Assembly: GCA_021773815.1 (NCBI GenBank)
Contig: JAJFJS010000118.1
Span: forward strand, 1 to 38,840
Origin: Gammaproteobacteria bacterium
GTDB lineage: Bacteria > Pseudomonadota > Gammaproteobacteria > Steroidobacterales > GCA-2729495
Length of the DNA stretch: 38,840 bases
Direction: 5' to 3'
Below the pieces are notes generated by a model. That model was not told the DNA's origin and searched no databases. It saw nothing but the letters and a program-made list of their open reading frames with translations. The translations under genes were made by a program, and so were the position numbers. Below, piece after piece: positions 9,617-17,912 of the stretch (the stretch's first letter is position 1; the number at the start of each line of letters is the position of its first letter).

Positions 9617-10338
9617 GCATCCTCAGCGCAGAGAATCTCTCCAAACGCTATAAGTTCCGCCAGGTCATCAAGGATATTTCACTGGAGATACGCAGCGGCG
9701 AGGTCGTCGGCCTGCTTGGGCCGAACGGCGCCGGCAAGACCACGGCGTTCTATATGATCGTCGGCCTGATACGGGCCGACGAAGGCCGCATCGTGCTCGA
9801 TGGCCGGGACCTGACGCCGCTGGCCATGCACCAGCGGGCGCGAATCGGCCTCGGCTACCTGCCGCAGGAGGCATCCGTCTTCCGCAAGCTGTCGGTCGAA
9901 AAGAACATCATGGCGATATTGCAGACACGTGCCGATCTCGATCGCGTCGGCCGGGAGCGCATCCTGGAGGAATTGCTCGATGAACTGCATGTTCATCACG
10001 TGCGCACGAGCCTGGGCATCAGCCTGTCGGGCGGTGAGCGCCGGCGCGTCGAAATCGCCCGCGCACTGGCGGCGGAACCGCGCTTCATCCTGCTCGATGA
10101 ACCGTTTGCCGGCGTCGACCCGATATCGGTACTCGATATTCAGCGCATCATCCGGCACCTGGCCGAAAGGGATATCGGCGTGCTGATTACCGACCACAAT
10201 GTCCGGGAGACGCTCGGCATCTGCCAGCGCGCCTATATCCTCAGTGACGGCATCATGATCGCGCAAGGGTCACCGGAAACCATACTGAACAACCAGCAGG
10301 TTCGTGAAGTCTATCTCGGCGAGGGCTTCAGCCTGTAA
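9613..10338 (+). CDS. lptB: LptB, ATPase of the LPS export ABC transporter
   Basis: LptB is the cytoplasmic ATPase that powers LPS extraction with LptF and LptG (not in this window). Walker A is GPNGAGKTT (36-44), the signature LSGGE (138-142), Walker B ends ILLDEPF with catalytic E163, and the switch histidine is H195. It is 241 aa. The start is GTG, overlapping the lptA stop (GTGA). The stop overlaps the rpoN ATG by one base (TAATG). Confidence 0.98.
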   Translation: MSILSAENLSKRYKFRQVIKDISLEIRSGEVVGLLGPNGAGKTTAFYMIVGLIRADEGRIVLDGRDLTPLAMHQRARIGLGYLPQEASVFRKLSVEKNIMAILQTRADLDRVGRERILEELLDELHVHHVRTSLGISLSGGERRRVEIARALAAEPRFILLDEPFAGVDPISVLDIQRIIRHLAERDIGVLITDHNVRETLGICQRAYILSDGIMIAQGSPETILNNQQVREVYLGEGFSL

Positions 10339-11753
10339 TGAACGGCATGAAACTGTCGCTGGACGTAAAGCTTGGTCAACAACTGACCATGACGCCGCAG
10401 CTACAGCAGGCGATCCGACTGTTGCAGCTGCCGGTACTCGAACTCAGCACACAGATCGAGCAGGCGCTGGCGGAAAACGTCATGCTCGAACGCGACGAAT
10501 CCGCTGAATCCAACGAATCCGCCGAGCCGGAGCCGGAGCTCGCCGAGGCGGCCGTCATTGCCGACGAGGGTGACGACCCGGCGCCGTGGAGCGAGATGTC
10601 CGGCGCGGGAACCCGCAGCGACAACTGGAGCGACGATTCTTACCGCTCCGAACTCGCCGACCATAGCGATGAAACCCTGCGGGACCATCTGCTATGGCAA
10701 CTCGAGATGGAGCATTTCTCGCCACGCGAAGTCGTGATCGGCCAATCGATCGTCGATTCGATCAACGAGGACGGCTACCTGACCGAATCGCTCGACGAGA
10801 TTCGCGGCACGCTGGCCGCCGAGGCGGAGTTCACGCCGGCCGAGGTCGAGGCGACGCTGATCAAGATCCAGGCGCTCGATCCGGCGGGCATCGGCGCGCG
10901 CGACCTTGGCGAGTGCATTGCCATTCAGCTGCGACTGCTCGATCCGCAGGTGCCCGGGCGTGACGATGCGCTGCGCATCGCGTCCGCACACCTGGACCTC
11001 GTCGCCGAAAAACAGCATGCAGCGCTGCGCCGCCACCTGGGTATCTCCGAGGAAGATCTCGAAGCGGCGATTGCACTGGTCCGGGCCTGCCACCCGCGGC
11101 CGGGCGCCGCAATACAGACATCGACGGCCGAGTACATTATCCCCGACGTGTACGTGCGCAAGCAGGACAGCCAATGGGTCGTTGAGGTCAACCGCTCGAT
11201 CGCACCGCGACTCAAGGTCAATCAGACCTATGCGGACATGTTGCGCGGCAGCAGCGGCCACGCCGACCTGCGCACCCAATTGACCGAAGCTCGCTGGCTC
11301 GTGCGCAGCCTGGAGATCCGCCACGATACAATGCGCAAGGTCGCCATGTGCATCGTCGAGCGTCAGATAGATTTCCTGGAGCATGGCGAAGAAGCCATGA
11401 AGCCGATGGTGCTTCGCGACATCGCGGAGGCGATTGAGATGCACGAATCGACAATATCCCGAGTCACATCAAACAAGTACATGCATACGCCGCGAGGCGT
11501 CTTCGAGCTGAAGTACTTCTTCTCCAGCCAGTTGGCCGCCGCCGACGGCTCGGAACAGTCATCGACGGCGATCCGGGCAAAAATCCGGCGCCTGGTCGGC
11601 GCGGAGAACCCGCAAAAACCGCTGAGTGACAGTAAAATCGTCACCCTGCTGGCCAAAGAAGGGATTACGATTGCCAGAAGAACGGTCGCCAAATATCGCG
11701 AGGCGCTGCGCATCGCGCCGTCCAGCGAAAGACGGCAACGACCCGTACACTAG
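10338..11753 (+). CDS. rpoN: RpoN, RNA polymerase sigma-54 factor
   Basis: Sigma-54 directs polymerase to -24/-12 promoters and needs enhancer-binding ATPases. The glutamine/leucine-rich region I (QQLTMTPQLQQAIRLLQL) is present. It is followed by an acidic region II (about 50-95), the core-binding domain, and the DNA-binding part with the RpoN box ARRTVAKYREAL (446-457). It is 471 aa, normal. The start shares a base with the lptB stop; an in-frame ATG three codons later is also possible. I found no clear -24/-12 promoter by eye in this window. Confidence 0.98.
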   Translation: MNGMKLSLDVKLGQQLTMTPQLQQAIRLLQLPVLELSTQIEQALAENVMLERDESAESNESAEPEPELAEAAVIADEGDDPAPWSEMSGAGTRSDNWSDDSYRSELADHSDETLRDHLLWQLEMEHFSPREVVIGQSIVDSINEDGYLTESLDEIRGTLAAEAEFTPAEVEATLIKIQALDPAGIGARDLGECIAIQLRLLDPQVPGRDDALRIASAHLDLVAEKQHAALRRHLGISEEDLEAAIALVRACHPRPGAAIQTSTAEYIIPDVYVRKQDSQWVVEVNRSIAPRLKVNQTYADMLRGSSGHADLRTQLTEARWLVRSLEIRHDTMRKVAMCIVERQIDFLEHGEEAMKPMVLRDIAEAIEMHESTISRVTSNKYMHTPRGVFELKYFFSSQLAAADGSEQSSTAIRAKIRRLVGAENPQKPLSDSKIVTLLAKEGITIARRTVAKYREALRIAPSSERRQRPVH

Positions 11754-11789
11754 AACTTCATCCAGGGATTTATTAAGGAGGATAACTCT

Positions 11790-12110
11790 ATGCAACTCAC
11801 CCTGACGGGCCATCATGTCGAAATTACCCCCGCTCTCAAGGAATACGTCAACAACAAGCTGACCCGTCTCGAGAGGCATTTTGACAGCGTAACCAATGTC
11901 ACCTGCATACTGACCGTTGAAAAATTACGTCACAAGGCCGAAGCGACGGTCAACGTCAGCGGCGGAACGCTGTATGCAGATGCCGTCGAGAGCGACATGT
12001 ATGCATCGATCGACGGGCTGATCGACAAGCTTGACAGGCAGATCGTCAGGCACAAGGAAAAGCTGACGGATCATCATGCCCGCGAGTCACAGAAGCGTGA
12101 TTATTCCTGA
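11790..12110 (+). CDS. hpf: Hibernation-promoting factor, short form (HPF/YfiA family)
   Basis: HPF binds the 30S decoding channel and helps store ribosomes as inactive dimers in stationary phase. It is 106 aa, with only the N-terminal S30AE domain (MQLTLTGHHVEITPALKEYV onward), so it is the short gammaproteobacterial type. A near-perfect ribosome site, AAGGAGG, lies about 9 nt before the ATG and is the strongest in the window. It follows rpoN by 36 nt. Confidence 0.96.
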   Translation: MQLTLTGHHVEITPALKEYVNNKLTRLERHFDSVTNVTCILTVEKLRHKAEATVNVSGGTLYADAVESDMYASIDGLIDKLDRQIVRHKEKLTDHHARESQKRDYS

Positions 12111-12134
12111 CCCGTTGCACGGCGGCCGGTAGCG

Positions 12135-13010
12135 ATGCGCCTCGTCATTATCAGCGGCCTGTCAGGCTCCGGAAAGAGCGTGGCGCTGAATCTGCTCGAG
12201 GATATGGATTTCTACTGTATCGACAACGTCCCTGCGGCGTTGCTGGATACGGTGATTTCCGAACTGGTCGCGACGGCCGATCCCATCTACGACAACCTGG
12301 CAGTCGGCGTCGATGCGAGAAACCGCGGGGCAGACCTGCATTCATTGCCGGGACTCGTCCGGAACCTGCGCGGCCGTGGCATACATTGCGAAGTGATCTT
12401 CCTGCACGCGGAAGACGAGATCCTGATGAAACGATACTCGGAGACCCGGCGCAAACATCCGCTCGGCGACCGGGGGCTCAGCCTGGCGGATGCCATTGCC
12501 AGGGAACGGGAGTTGCTCGGGCCGATTATCGACAGCGCCGAACTCGTGCTCGACACGACCCGAACCAATGTGTACGAACTCAGAGACGTCATTCGGGATC
12601 GCATCGGGCAACGCAAGGATCCCGAGCTGTCGATCCTGATCGAATCGTTCGGATTCAAACACGGCCTGCCGAGCGATGCCGATTTCGTCTTCGACCTGCG
12701 CTGCCTGCCGAATCCATATTGGGAAACACAGCTCAGGCAACTGACGGGCAAGGATCAGCCGATTATCGATTACCTGGACGACAAGGACAGTGTGCAGCGG
12801 ATGTACCGCGACATCCTCGGGTTCCTGGAAACATGGATTCCCGAATATATTGGCTTCAATCGCAACTACCTGACGGTTGCAATCGGCTGCACCGGCGGAC
12901 AGCATCGTTCGGTATACCTCGTCGAGAAAATTGCCGCAGCCCTGAAAAACCGGTTCGACCATGTTTTGACCCGTCACAATGAATTGCCCGACGATGTCAG
13001 CGACACCTGA
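12135..13010 (+). CDS. rapZ: RapZ, RNase adapter / nucleotide-binding protein
   Basis: In E. coli RapZ binds glucosamine-6-phosphate and the GlmZ/GlmY small RNAs and guides RNase E, so it controls GlmS and amino-sugar supply for the envelope. Walker A is GLSGSGKS (8-15). The C-terminal domain has the conserved GCTGGQHRSVYLVE. It is 291 aa, full length. It follows hpf by 24 nt; ptsN, usually between or beside these genes, is missing, and mgtE comes next. Whether the GlmZ/GlmY pathway exists here cannot be seen. Confidence 0.97.
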   Translation: MRLVIISGLSGSGKSVALNLLEDMDFYCIDNVPAALLDTVISELVATADPIYDNLAVGVDARNRGADLHSLPGLVRNLRGRGIHCEVIFLHAEDEILMKRYSETRRKHPLGDRGLSLADAIARERELLGPIIDSAELVLDTTRTNVYELRDVIRDRIGQRKDPELSILIESFGFKHGLPSDADFVFDLRCLPNPYWETQLRQLTGKDQPIIDYLDDKDSVQRMYRDILGFLETWIPEYIGFNRNYLTVAIGCTGGQHRSVYLVEKIAAALKNRFDHVLTRHNELPDDVSDT

Positions 13011-13075
13011 CCACGGGTTCTCCGTGGACGTTCCGACGGTTCCCCGCTAAACTCGCCCGCGGCGCAACGCGCCGC
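13011..13075 (+). promoter_or_regulatory. Two hairpins between rapZ and mgtE
   Basis: Arms CCACGG (13011-13016) and CCGTGG (13022-13027) pair around a 5-nt loop right after the rapZ stop. Arms GCGGCGC (13059-13065) and GCGCCGC (13069-13075) pair around a 3-nt loop. No T-run follows either. They could slow or end transcription or lie in an mgtE leader; which one is not visible. Confidence 0.4.
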
Positions 13076-13134
13076 CCCGTATTCGTCCCACCGCGATCCG
13101 TTCGGGTCCGGAATCGACGCCGATGAGGTGCATC

Positions 13135-14478
13135 ATGGAATCTGCAAAGAAATCCCATCTCGCCGACGTGCGTGCCGCACTGGCGAACAACGATGTACGT
13201 GGGGTACACGGAACCGTTAACGCGCTGCACCCCGCGGATATCGCCCTGCTCCTCGAATCGCTGCCGGTACCCGAGCGCGATGCCGTGTGGCCGCTCATCG
13301 ACGACGATATCGAGGGCGAGATCCTCGTCGAACTCAATGACGAGGTTCGCCAGGGCCTGCTCGAGACCATGGATGTCGCAGCGGTCGTGGCCGCCATGCG
13401 GGACATGGAACTCGACGATCTCGCGGATGTGGTCGCTGACCTGCCGGCGACGATGTCCGAACGCGTCATCGCGGCGCTGCCGGCACAGGATCGTGAGCGG
13501 CTCCGCTCGGTGCTGGCCTACGACGAAGACAGCGCCGGCGGCATCATGGATCCGGACGTTATCTCGGTGCGCTCTGACGTTACGCTCGAGGTCGTGATGC
13601 GCTACCTGCGACGCGCGGGCGAGATGCCCGACGGTACGCCGGCGGTCTTAATCGTCGATCGCGATCACCGGTTCGTCGGCATGCTCTACCTGACCCGGCT
13701 CGTGACGCAGGATCCGGAGGCCCGGGTTGCCGACGTCATGGACGCGACGGCGCAGCCCATTCCGGCACACTGGTCGGCCGGCTCGGTCGCACAGGAGTTC
13801 AAGAGCCATGATCTGCTGCTGGCCGCCGTCGTCGACGACGACGGACGTCTGATCGGACAGATCACGGCCGACGACGTCATGAGCGTCATACAGGAACAGG
13901 CGGACCACGACTTCCTCGGCATGGCCGGACTCGACGAGGAGGACGACATATTTGCGCCGATCGTCACGAGCGCACGGCGCCGGGCCATCTGGCTCGGCAT
14001 CAATCTGGCCACGGCATTCCTGGCCGCGGCCGTCGTCGCGCTGTTCAAACCGGCGCTGGAGAAAATCGTGATTCTCGCGGTGCTGATGCCGGTGGTAGCC
14101 AGCATGGGCGGCATCGCCGGCAGCCAGACACTGACACTGATGATCCGCGGCATGGCCCTGGGTCGCGTTCAGGATTCCAATGCGCGCTGGCTGTTGATCA
14201 AGGAGGTCTCCGTGGGCCTGCTCAACGGTCTCGGCTGGGCCATCATCGTTGCCTTCGTGACACTGTTGTTCTTCGGCACCTGGCAAGTCGCATTCATCAT
14301 CGCCGCCGCGCTGATCGTGAGCCTGCTGGCTGCGGCGCTCGCGGGCTTTTCCATCCCGCTGCTGCTGCGCAGACTGCGCATCGATCCGGCGCTGGCCGGC
14401 ACGGTCATCCTGACGACGGTGACCGATGTCGTCGGCTTCGCCGCTTTCCTCGGACTCGCGACGCTGTACCTGCTGTAA
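13135..14478 (+). CDS. mgtE: MgtE-type magnesium channel/transporter
   Basis: MgtE is a Mg2+-gated channel of the inner membrane. The order is classic: a cytoplasmic N-domain of helical repeats, two CBS domains (about 135-250; AYDEDSAGGIMDP marks the entry), a plug helix, then five membrane helices from IWLGINLATAFLAAAVVALF to the C-terminus. The pore-lining segment has GIAGSQTLTLMIRGMALG. It is 447 aa. I chose the ATG at 13135 because GAGGTG lies 5 nt upstream; an ATG at 13123 is in frame but has no site. It stands 124 nt after rapZ in the same direction. Confidence 0.95.
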   Translation: MESAKKSHLADVRAALANNDVRGVHGTVNALHPADIALLLESLPVPERDAVWPLIDDDIEGEILVELNDEVRQGLLETMDVAAVVAAMRDMELDDLADVVADLPATMSERVIAALPAQDRERLRSVLAYDEDSAGGIMDPDVISVRSDVTLEVVMRYLRRAGEMPDGTPAVLIVDRDHRFVGMLYLTRLVTQDPEARVADVMDATAQPIPAHWSAGSVAQEFKSHDLLLAAVVDDDGRLIGQITADDVMSVIQEQADHDFLGMAGLDEEDDIFAPIVTSARRRAIWLGINLATAFLAAAVVALFKPALEKIVILAVLMPVVASMGGIAGSQTLTLMIRGMALGRVQDSNARWLLIKEVSVGLLNGLGWAIIVAFVTLLFFGTWQVAFIIAAALIVSLLAAALAGFSIPLLLRRLRIDPALAGTVILTTVTDVVGFAAFLGLATLYLL

Positions 14479-14613
14479 TCGCGCGCGCCGGAAAACGGGC
14501 CGGCGGCCTGCTGAACAGGTCCCGGGTGAGCGCAAGACAGGAACGGGGCAAAAGCGCGCAGTACACGCCAGTGCATGAGCCCCGGGAATGGATAAGGCTC
14601 AGGTATTCTCCGT

Positions 14614-14650
14614 GCACAATTGTGCCGCCTGAGGTTTTTCAACCGGCGGC
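14614..14650. terminator. Hairpin at the convergent mgtE / patatin junction
   Basis: GCCGCC (14624-14629) pairs with GGCGGC (14645-14650), and GGTT with AACC closes a 4-nt inner loop. The hairpin touches the patatin stop codon. Just left is a perfect 12-bp palindrome, GCACAATTGTGC (14614-14625). No clean T-run follows on either strand, so a bidirectional terminator is likely but not certain. Confidence 0.4.
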
Positions 14651-15927
14651 TAGCCGTCTTCGGCAATATCTTCCAGCTTGAGCGTCGGCAAGCGCTGGGA
14701 ATATTCATCACTGAGATCACGCCAGCCGACAATGCCGCTGGGCACATCGAGCGGTACGCCGCTCAGAAAATCGCGCAATTGCGCGCGGCGCGCCATCGCG
14801 TCGGAATAACCGAGGCGGATCAGTTCACGGGTATAGCCCGCCTCGAACAGCAGGTAACTGACGAGTTGCCGCCCGCCGTAATTCAGCGCGCCGAGCGCAC
14901 GCATCATGATGCGCACGGCCCGCGGCATTTCGTGTACGTAGCGTAGCGCTATCTCGCGCACATCCTGACTGGGATACATGATCAACGCGTCGATCGACCG
15001 CAGGCTCTCAAACTGTCCGTGCAATACACGGCCCGGTTGCTCGTTGACGACGTGGTTCAATCGCGCGAGACGCTCGAGATCAGCGGACAGGCCGTCCATC
15101 AACAATGCATCGAGCATATACCCGGCAACGCGGCCGAGGCTCGGGTAGGGCACCGGGTCTTCCGGCCCGGGTTCGGGATCGGATTCCTCATTGCGCACGC
15201 CGATCACCAGGATGCGCCGGGCGCCGAGATGCACAGCCGGCGACAGCGGCGTGGCCTGGCGCATGGCGCCGTCGCCGAAGTATTCCCGACCGATCTGCAC
15301 GCCGGGGAAGATCAGCGGCGCCGCGATGCTCGCCATCAAATGGTCGATTCGCAGCGAGGTCGGTACGCCGCGGCGCCGCACGCGCTTCCAGGGCTCGAGT
15401 TCCGGCCGGCCCTGGTAGAAGGAGACGGACTTCGCCGACCCGTAGCCGGCCGCCGTCACGGCGATCGCATCGAGACAGCCTCGATCGATCGAGTCCTGCA
15501 CATTCGCCAGTTTCAAGCGGTGGGTCAGCAGTTGCCGCAGCGGCTCGTTATCGAGCAGCGACCTGGGCGAGGAACCCAGCATACCGCCGGTCGCGATTGA
15601 CGCCAGCCAGCGGGCACTGGTGTTGACGATGGCTTTTGTGTCGCTGCGGAACACGTGCCAGGTCCGGAAGTTACCCCAGACCTTTTCCAGCTCCGCGATG
15701 GCGTTTGTGAAGCGCCGCGCGCGCGCCGCCAGAACGATCGAATTGATGGCCCCGGCCGAGGTGCCGCTGATAACCGGAAACGGGCATGGCGCACCCTTGG
15801 GCAACATCTCGCCGATCGCCTTCAGGACGCCGACCTGATACGCACAACGAGCGCCGCCGCCCGGCAGTACGAGCCCGATGTCGCGCTGGACGGGAGCAGG
15901 ATCGATGACTACTTGCTTGCCTGCCAT
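14650..15927 (-). CDS. Patatin-like phospholipase family protein
   Basis: This is a serine lipid acyl hydrolase of the patatin/RssA-like family, acting on phospholipids or other acyl esters. The oxyanion loop GGGARCAYQ (23-31), nucleophile motif GTSAG (Ser57) and catalytic Asp in the D219-G220 pair (YFGDGAMR) are all present, so the Ser-Asp dyad is intact. There is no signal peptide, so it is probably cytoplasmic or membrane-associated. It is 425 aa; the C-terminal ~130 residues beyond the patatin domain are not recognised. It is transcribed alone, divergent from the peroxiredoxin gene. The substrate is unknown. Confidence 0.88.
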   Translation of the reverse strand: MAGKQVVIDPAPVQRDIGLVLPGGGARCAYQVGVLKAIGEMLPKGAPCPFPVISGTSAGAINSIVLAARARRFTNAIAELEKVWGNFRTWHVFRSDTKAIVNTSARWLASIATGGMLGSSPRSLLDNEPLRQLLTHRLKLANVQDSIDRGCLDAIAVTAAGYGSAKSVSFYQGRPELEPWKRVRRRGVPTSLRIDHLMASIAAPLIFPGVQIGREYFGDGAMRQATPLSPAVHLGARRILVIGVRNEESDPEPGPEDPVPYPSLGRVAGYMLDALLMDGLSADLERLARLNHVVNEQPGRVLHGQFESLRSIDALIMYPSQDVREIALRYVHEMPRAVRIMMRALGALNYGGRQLVSYLLFEAGYTRELIRLGYSDAMARRAQLRDFLSGVPLDVPSGIVGWRDLSDEYSQRLPTLKLEDIAEDG

Positions 15928-15983
15928 AAGTGGCCGATGTTAACCACATCCTCCGACACGCGACAAGGGACCCGCGCACGCCA

Positions 15984-15992
15984 TGCTAAGAT
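15984..15992 (+). promoter_or_regulatory. Possible extended -10 promoter for the peroxiredoxin gene
   Basis: TGCTAAGAT at 15984-15992 resembles an extended -10 (TGn plus a 4/6 hexamer). It lies 28 nt before the chosen ATG. No convincing -35 is seen. Confidence 0.3.
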
Positions 15993-16020
15993 CGACACAG
16001 ATCCACCGGGAGAGATGACC

Positions 16021-16554
16021 ATGGCAGGACCGATTGGCCGGCTACTGACGGCAATACTCGTTTTCCTCGGTCTGGCGACGCCGGCCGCCGCGGGCGTCGA
16101 GGTCGGACAATCCGCGCCGCCGTTCCGCCTCCAGGACCAGAAAGGCGACTGGCACTCGCTGGAACAATACACGGGCCGATGGGTCGTGCTGTATTTCTAT
16201 CCGAAAGACGACACGCCGGGCTGCACAAAAGAGGCCTGTGCGTTCCGCGACAATATTTTCGCCTTCGAGGATATCGGCGCGGTCGTGCTCGGCGTCAGTC
16301 TCGACGACGTGGCCTCACACGCGGCCTTTGCCGAAAAATACAGTCTGCCGTTCTCGTTGCTGTCCGATGCCGATGCCGCAACAGCAACCGAATACGGCGT
16401 ATTGAGAACCATGGGGCCGCTCAAATTTGCCCGGCGGCAATCGTTCATCGTCGGGCCCGACAGTAAGATCGTCCGTCACTACGAAAAGGTGGATGCCGAA
16501 CGGCACACCGCCGAAGTGCTCGCCGATCTCAAGGCGCTACTGTCGCAGGGCTGA
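16021..16554 (+). CDS. Exported peroxiredoxin, BCP/PrxQ type
   Basis: This is a thiol peroxidase that reduces hydrogen peroxide and organic peroxides. The active site TPGCTKEAC has the peroxidatic C68 and a second cysteine at 73, the five-residue spacing of atypical two-Cys BCP/PrxQ enzymes. An N-terminal signal peptide (LLTAILVFLGLATPAAAG, cut about residue 24) is unusual for a family that is mainly cytoplasmic and implies a periplasmic enzyme. It is 177 aa. GGGAGAG lies upstream at a distance fitting the ATG at 16021; an ATG two codons earlier is possible. Its periplasmic reductant is not evident nearby. Confidence 0.9.
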   Translation: MAGPIGRLLTAILVFLGLATPAAAGVEVGQSAPPFRLQDQKGDWHSLEQYTGRWVVLYFYPKDDTPGCTKEACAFRDNIFAFEDIGAVVLGVSLDDVASHAAFAEKYSLPFSLLSDADAATATEYGVLRTMGPLKFARRQSFIVGPDSKIVRHYEKVDAERHTAEVLADLKALLSQG

Positions 16555-16568
16555 CCGCCGACCGGATC

Positions 16569-16588
16569 CCGCGCGTTTATGGGCGCGG
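16569..16588. terminator. Small GC hairpin between convergent peroxiredoxin and carrier genes
   Basis: CCGCGC (16569-16574) pairs with GCGCGG (16583-16588) around an 8-nt loop. It overlaps the stop codon of the minus-strand carrier gene and lacks a T-run. A weak candidate for a shared terminator. Confidence 0.3.
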
Positions 16589-17908
16589 CAACGGGCTCAC
16601 CGGCTCGGCGTCCGCGGCCGGTTGCGGATTTTGCCGATCGAACATGCGGCCCAACATGCGGCCGGTCCAGGCCCAGACACCGGCGATCACCGATCCGACG
16701 ACGGCAACGGCGGCCAGCCCGAATCCCAGCCCATCCGTCAGCCCCGCGAACGCGAGACTGCTCAATGCGTCACCGCCGCGGTATACGACGATGTCGATGA
16801 CCGGCTTGGCCTTGAAACGCGTTTCGCGATCGACCGCCGTGAACAGCATTTCCCGCGCCGGGCGCGTAATCGCATAGTTGCCCGCTCGTCGCCCGACCTG
16901 GAACGCGAGCAACACCGTCAGGATCGGCGCGAACGCCAGGATCAGCAGGCCCGCGGCAACGAATACGGGAACCATGACCAGCGTCGCCGTCATTCCGAAG
17001 CGCTTGACGATGCGGCCCGTTGCGAACATACCGATCGCGAATGTCAGGCAGTTCACGGTGAAATCGACGCCACCGAGGATCTGCGTGCGGGTCTCGCGAT
17101 CGAATTCAGCCAGCAGATTCTTCTGCTCGAAATAGGCGAATGAACCGATCGATGTATACAGCAGGATGAATGCGCCGATCGCCAGCAGGTACGGGTTCGA
17201 GAAGAACATTTTGAAGCCGGCAAACGGGTTGCCGCCGATCCGGGCGGCGCTGAGATCCGCATGCACGTCTTCGTTGTGCAGGTCGATCATCTTGAGCCGC
17301 TCGAGCCAGAGCACGATCGGGATAATGGTGATCAGTGCAACCGACGCGATCAGCAGCAGGGTATCGGTGCTGATCGCACCGGCGAGCAGCGTCGGCACCA
17401 GCGGGCCGATCAGCGCCCCGGCACTGGCACCGACGGCGATGAAAGCGAACAATCGGCCGGCCTGCTCCTTGTTGAACAGATCCGACATGAAGCTCCAGAA
17501 AACCGAAATATGAAAGAGGCTGAAAATACTGACCCAGACATAGAACGTCTTGTCGATCAGTGTCCGATTCTCCAACAGCCCGACGCCGAAGTAGAAAGCC
17601 ACGAAACTAATCGCAAAAAAAGCATACATGCCCGGCACGAGAATCCGGAACCGGACTTTCGATATCGCCAGCCCGTAAAACGCGACGACGACAATGCTGA
17701 TAAAGAAGTTCAGGTTCCATAACAGACTGACTTCCGTGTCGGTCCAGTCGCTGGCCATCGCGTCGCGCACGGGGCGCAGGATGTAATAAGCCGCCATCAA
17801 TATGAAGACGAGCAGGAATGACAACAGGACCGACTTGATCTCGCCAGGTTCGATTCTCGACGCCGACTTCATCATCCTTGCAAGCAAACCGGGGTTGTTG
17901 GTATTCAT
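16577..17908 (-). CDS. ATP/ADP-translocase-like MFS membrane carrier
   Basis: A polytopic inner-membrane protein of 443 aa with about twelve hydrophobic segments, distantly related to the nucleotide (ATP:ADP) translocase family within the major facilitator fold. The N-terminal AAYYILRPVRDAMASDW (39-55) is the hallmark of the free-living branch annotated as NTP/NDP antiporter-like or simply MFS. The mid-protein SDLFNKEQAGRLFAFIAVGASAGALIGP resembles the same group. In Rickettsia and chlamydiae homologues import host ATP. A free-living bacterium has no such use, so the substrate here is unknown. It ends convergent to the peroxiredoxin and starts 4 nt after the SDR stop, so it is probably co-transcribed with that gene. 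Confidence 0.8.
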   Translation of the reverse strand: MNTNNPGLLARMMKSASRIEPGEIKSVLLSFLLVFILMAAYYILRPVRDAMASDWTDTEVSLLWNLNFFISIVVVAFYGLAISKVRFRILVPGMYAFFAISFVAFYFGVGLLENRTLIDKTFYVWVSIFSLFHISVFWSFMSDLFNKEQAGRLFAFIAVGASAGALIGPLVPTLLAGAISTDTLLLIASVALITIIPIVLWLERLKMIDLHNEDVHADLSAARIGGNPFAGFKMFFSNPYLLAIGAFILLYTSIGSFAYFEQKNLLAEFDRETRTQILGGVDFTVNCLTFAIGMFATGRIVKRFGMTATLVMVPVFVAAGLLILAFAPILTVLLAFQVGRRAGNYAITRPAREMLFTAVDRETRFKAKPVIDIVVYRGGDALSSLAFAGLTDGLGFGLAAVAVVGSVIAGVWAWTGRMLGRMFDRQNPQPAADAEPVSPLPRP

Positions 17909-17912
17909 CGCG

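Noticed and set aside
14479-14649. Small gene between mgtE and the patatin gene
   Set aside because: The short frames there lack ribosome sites and any protein-like composition; the stretch is mostly hairpins.
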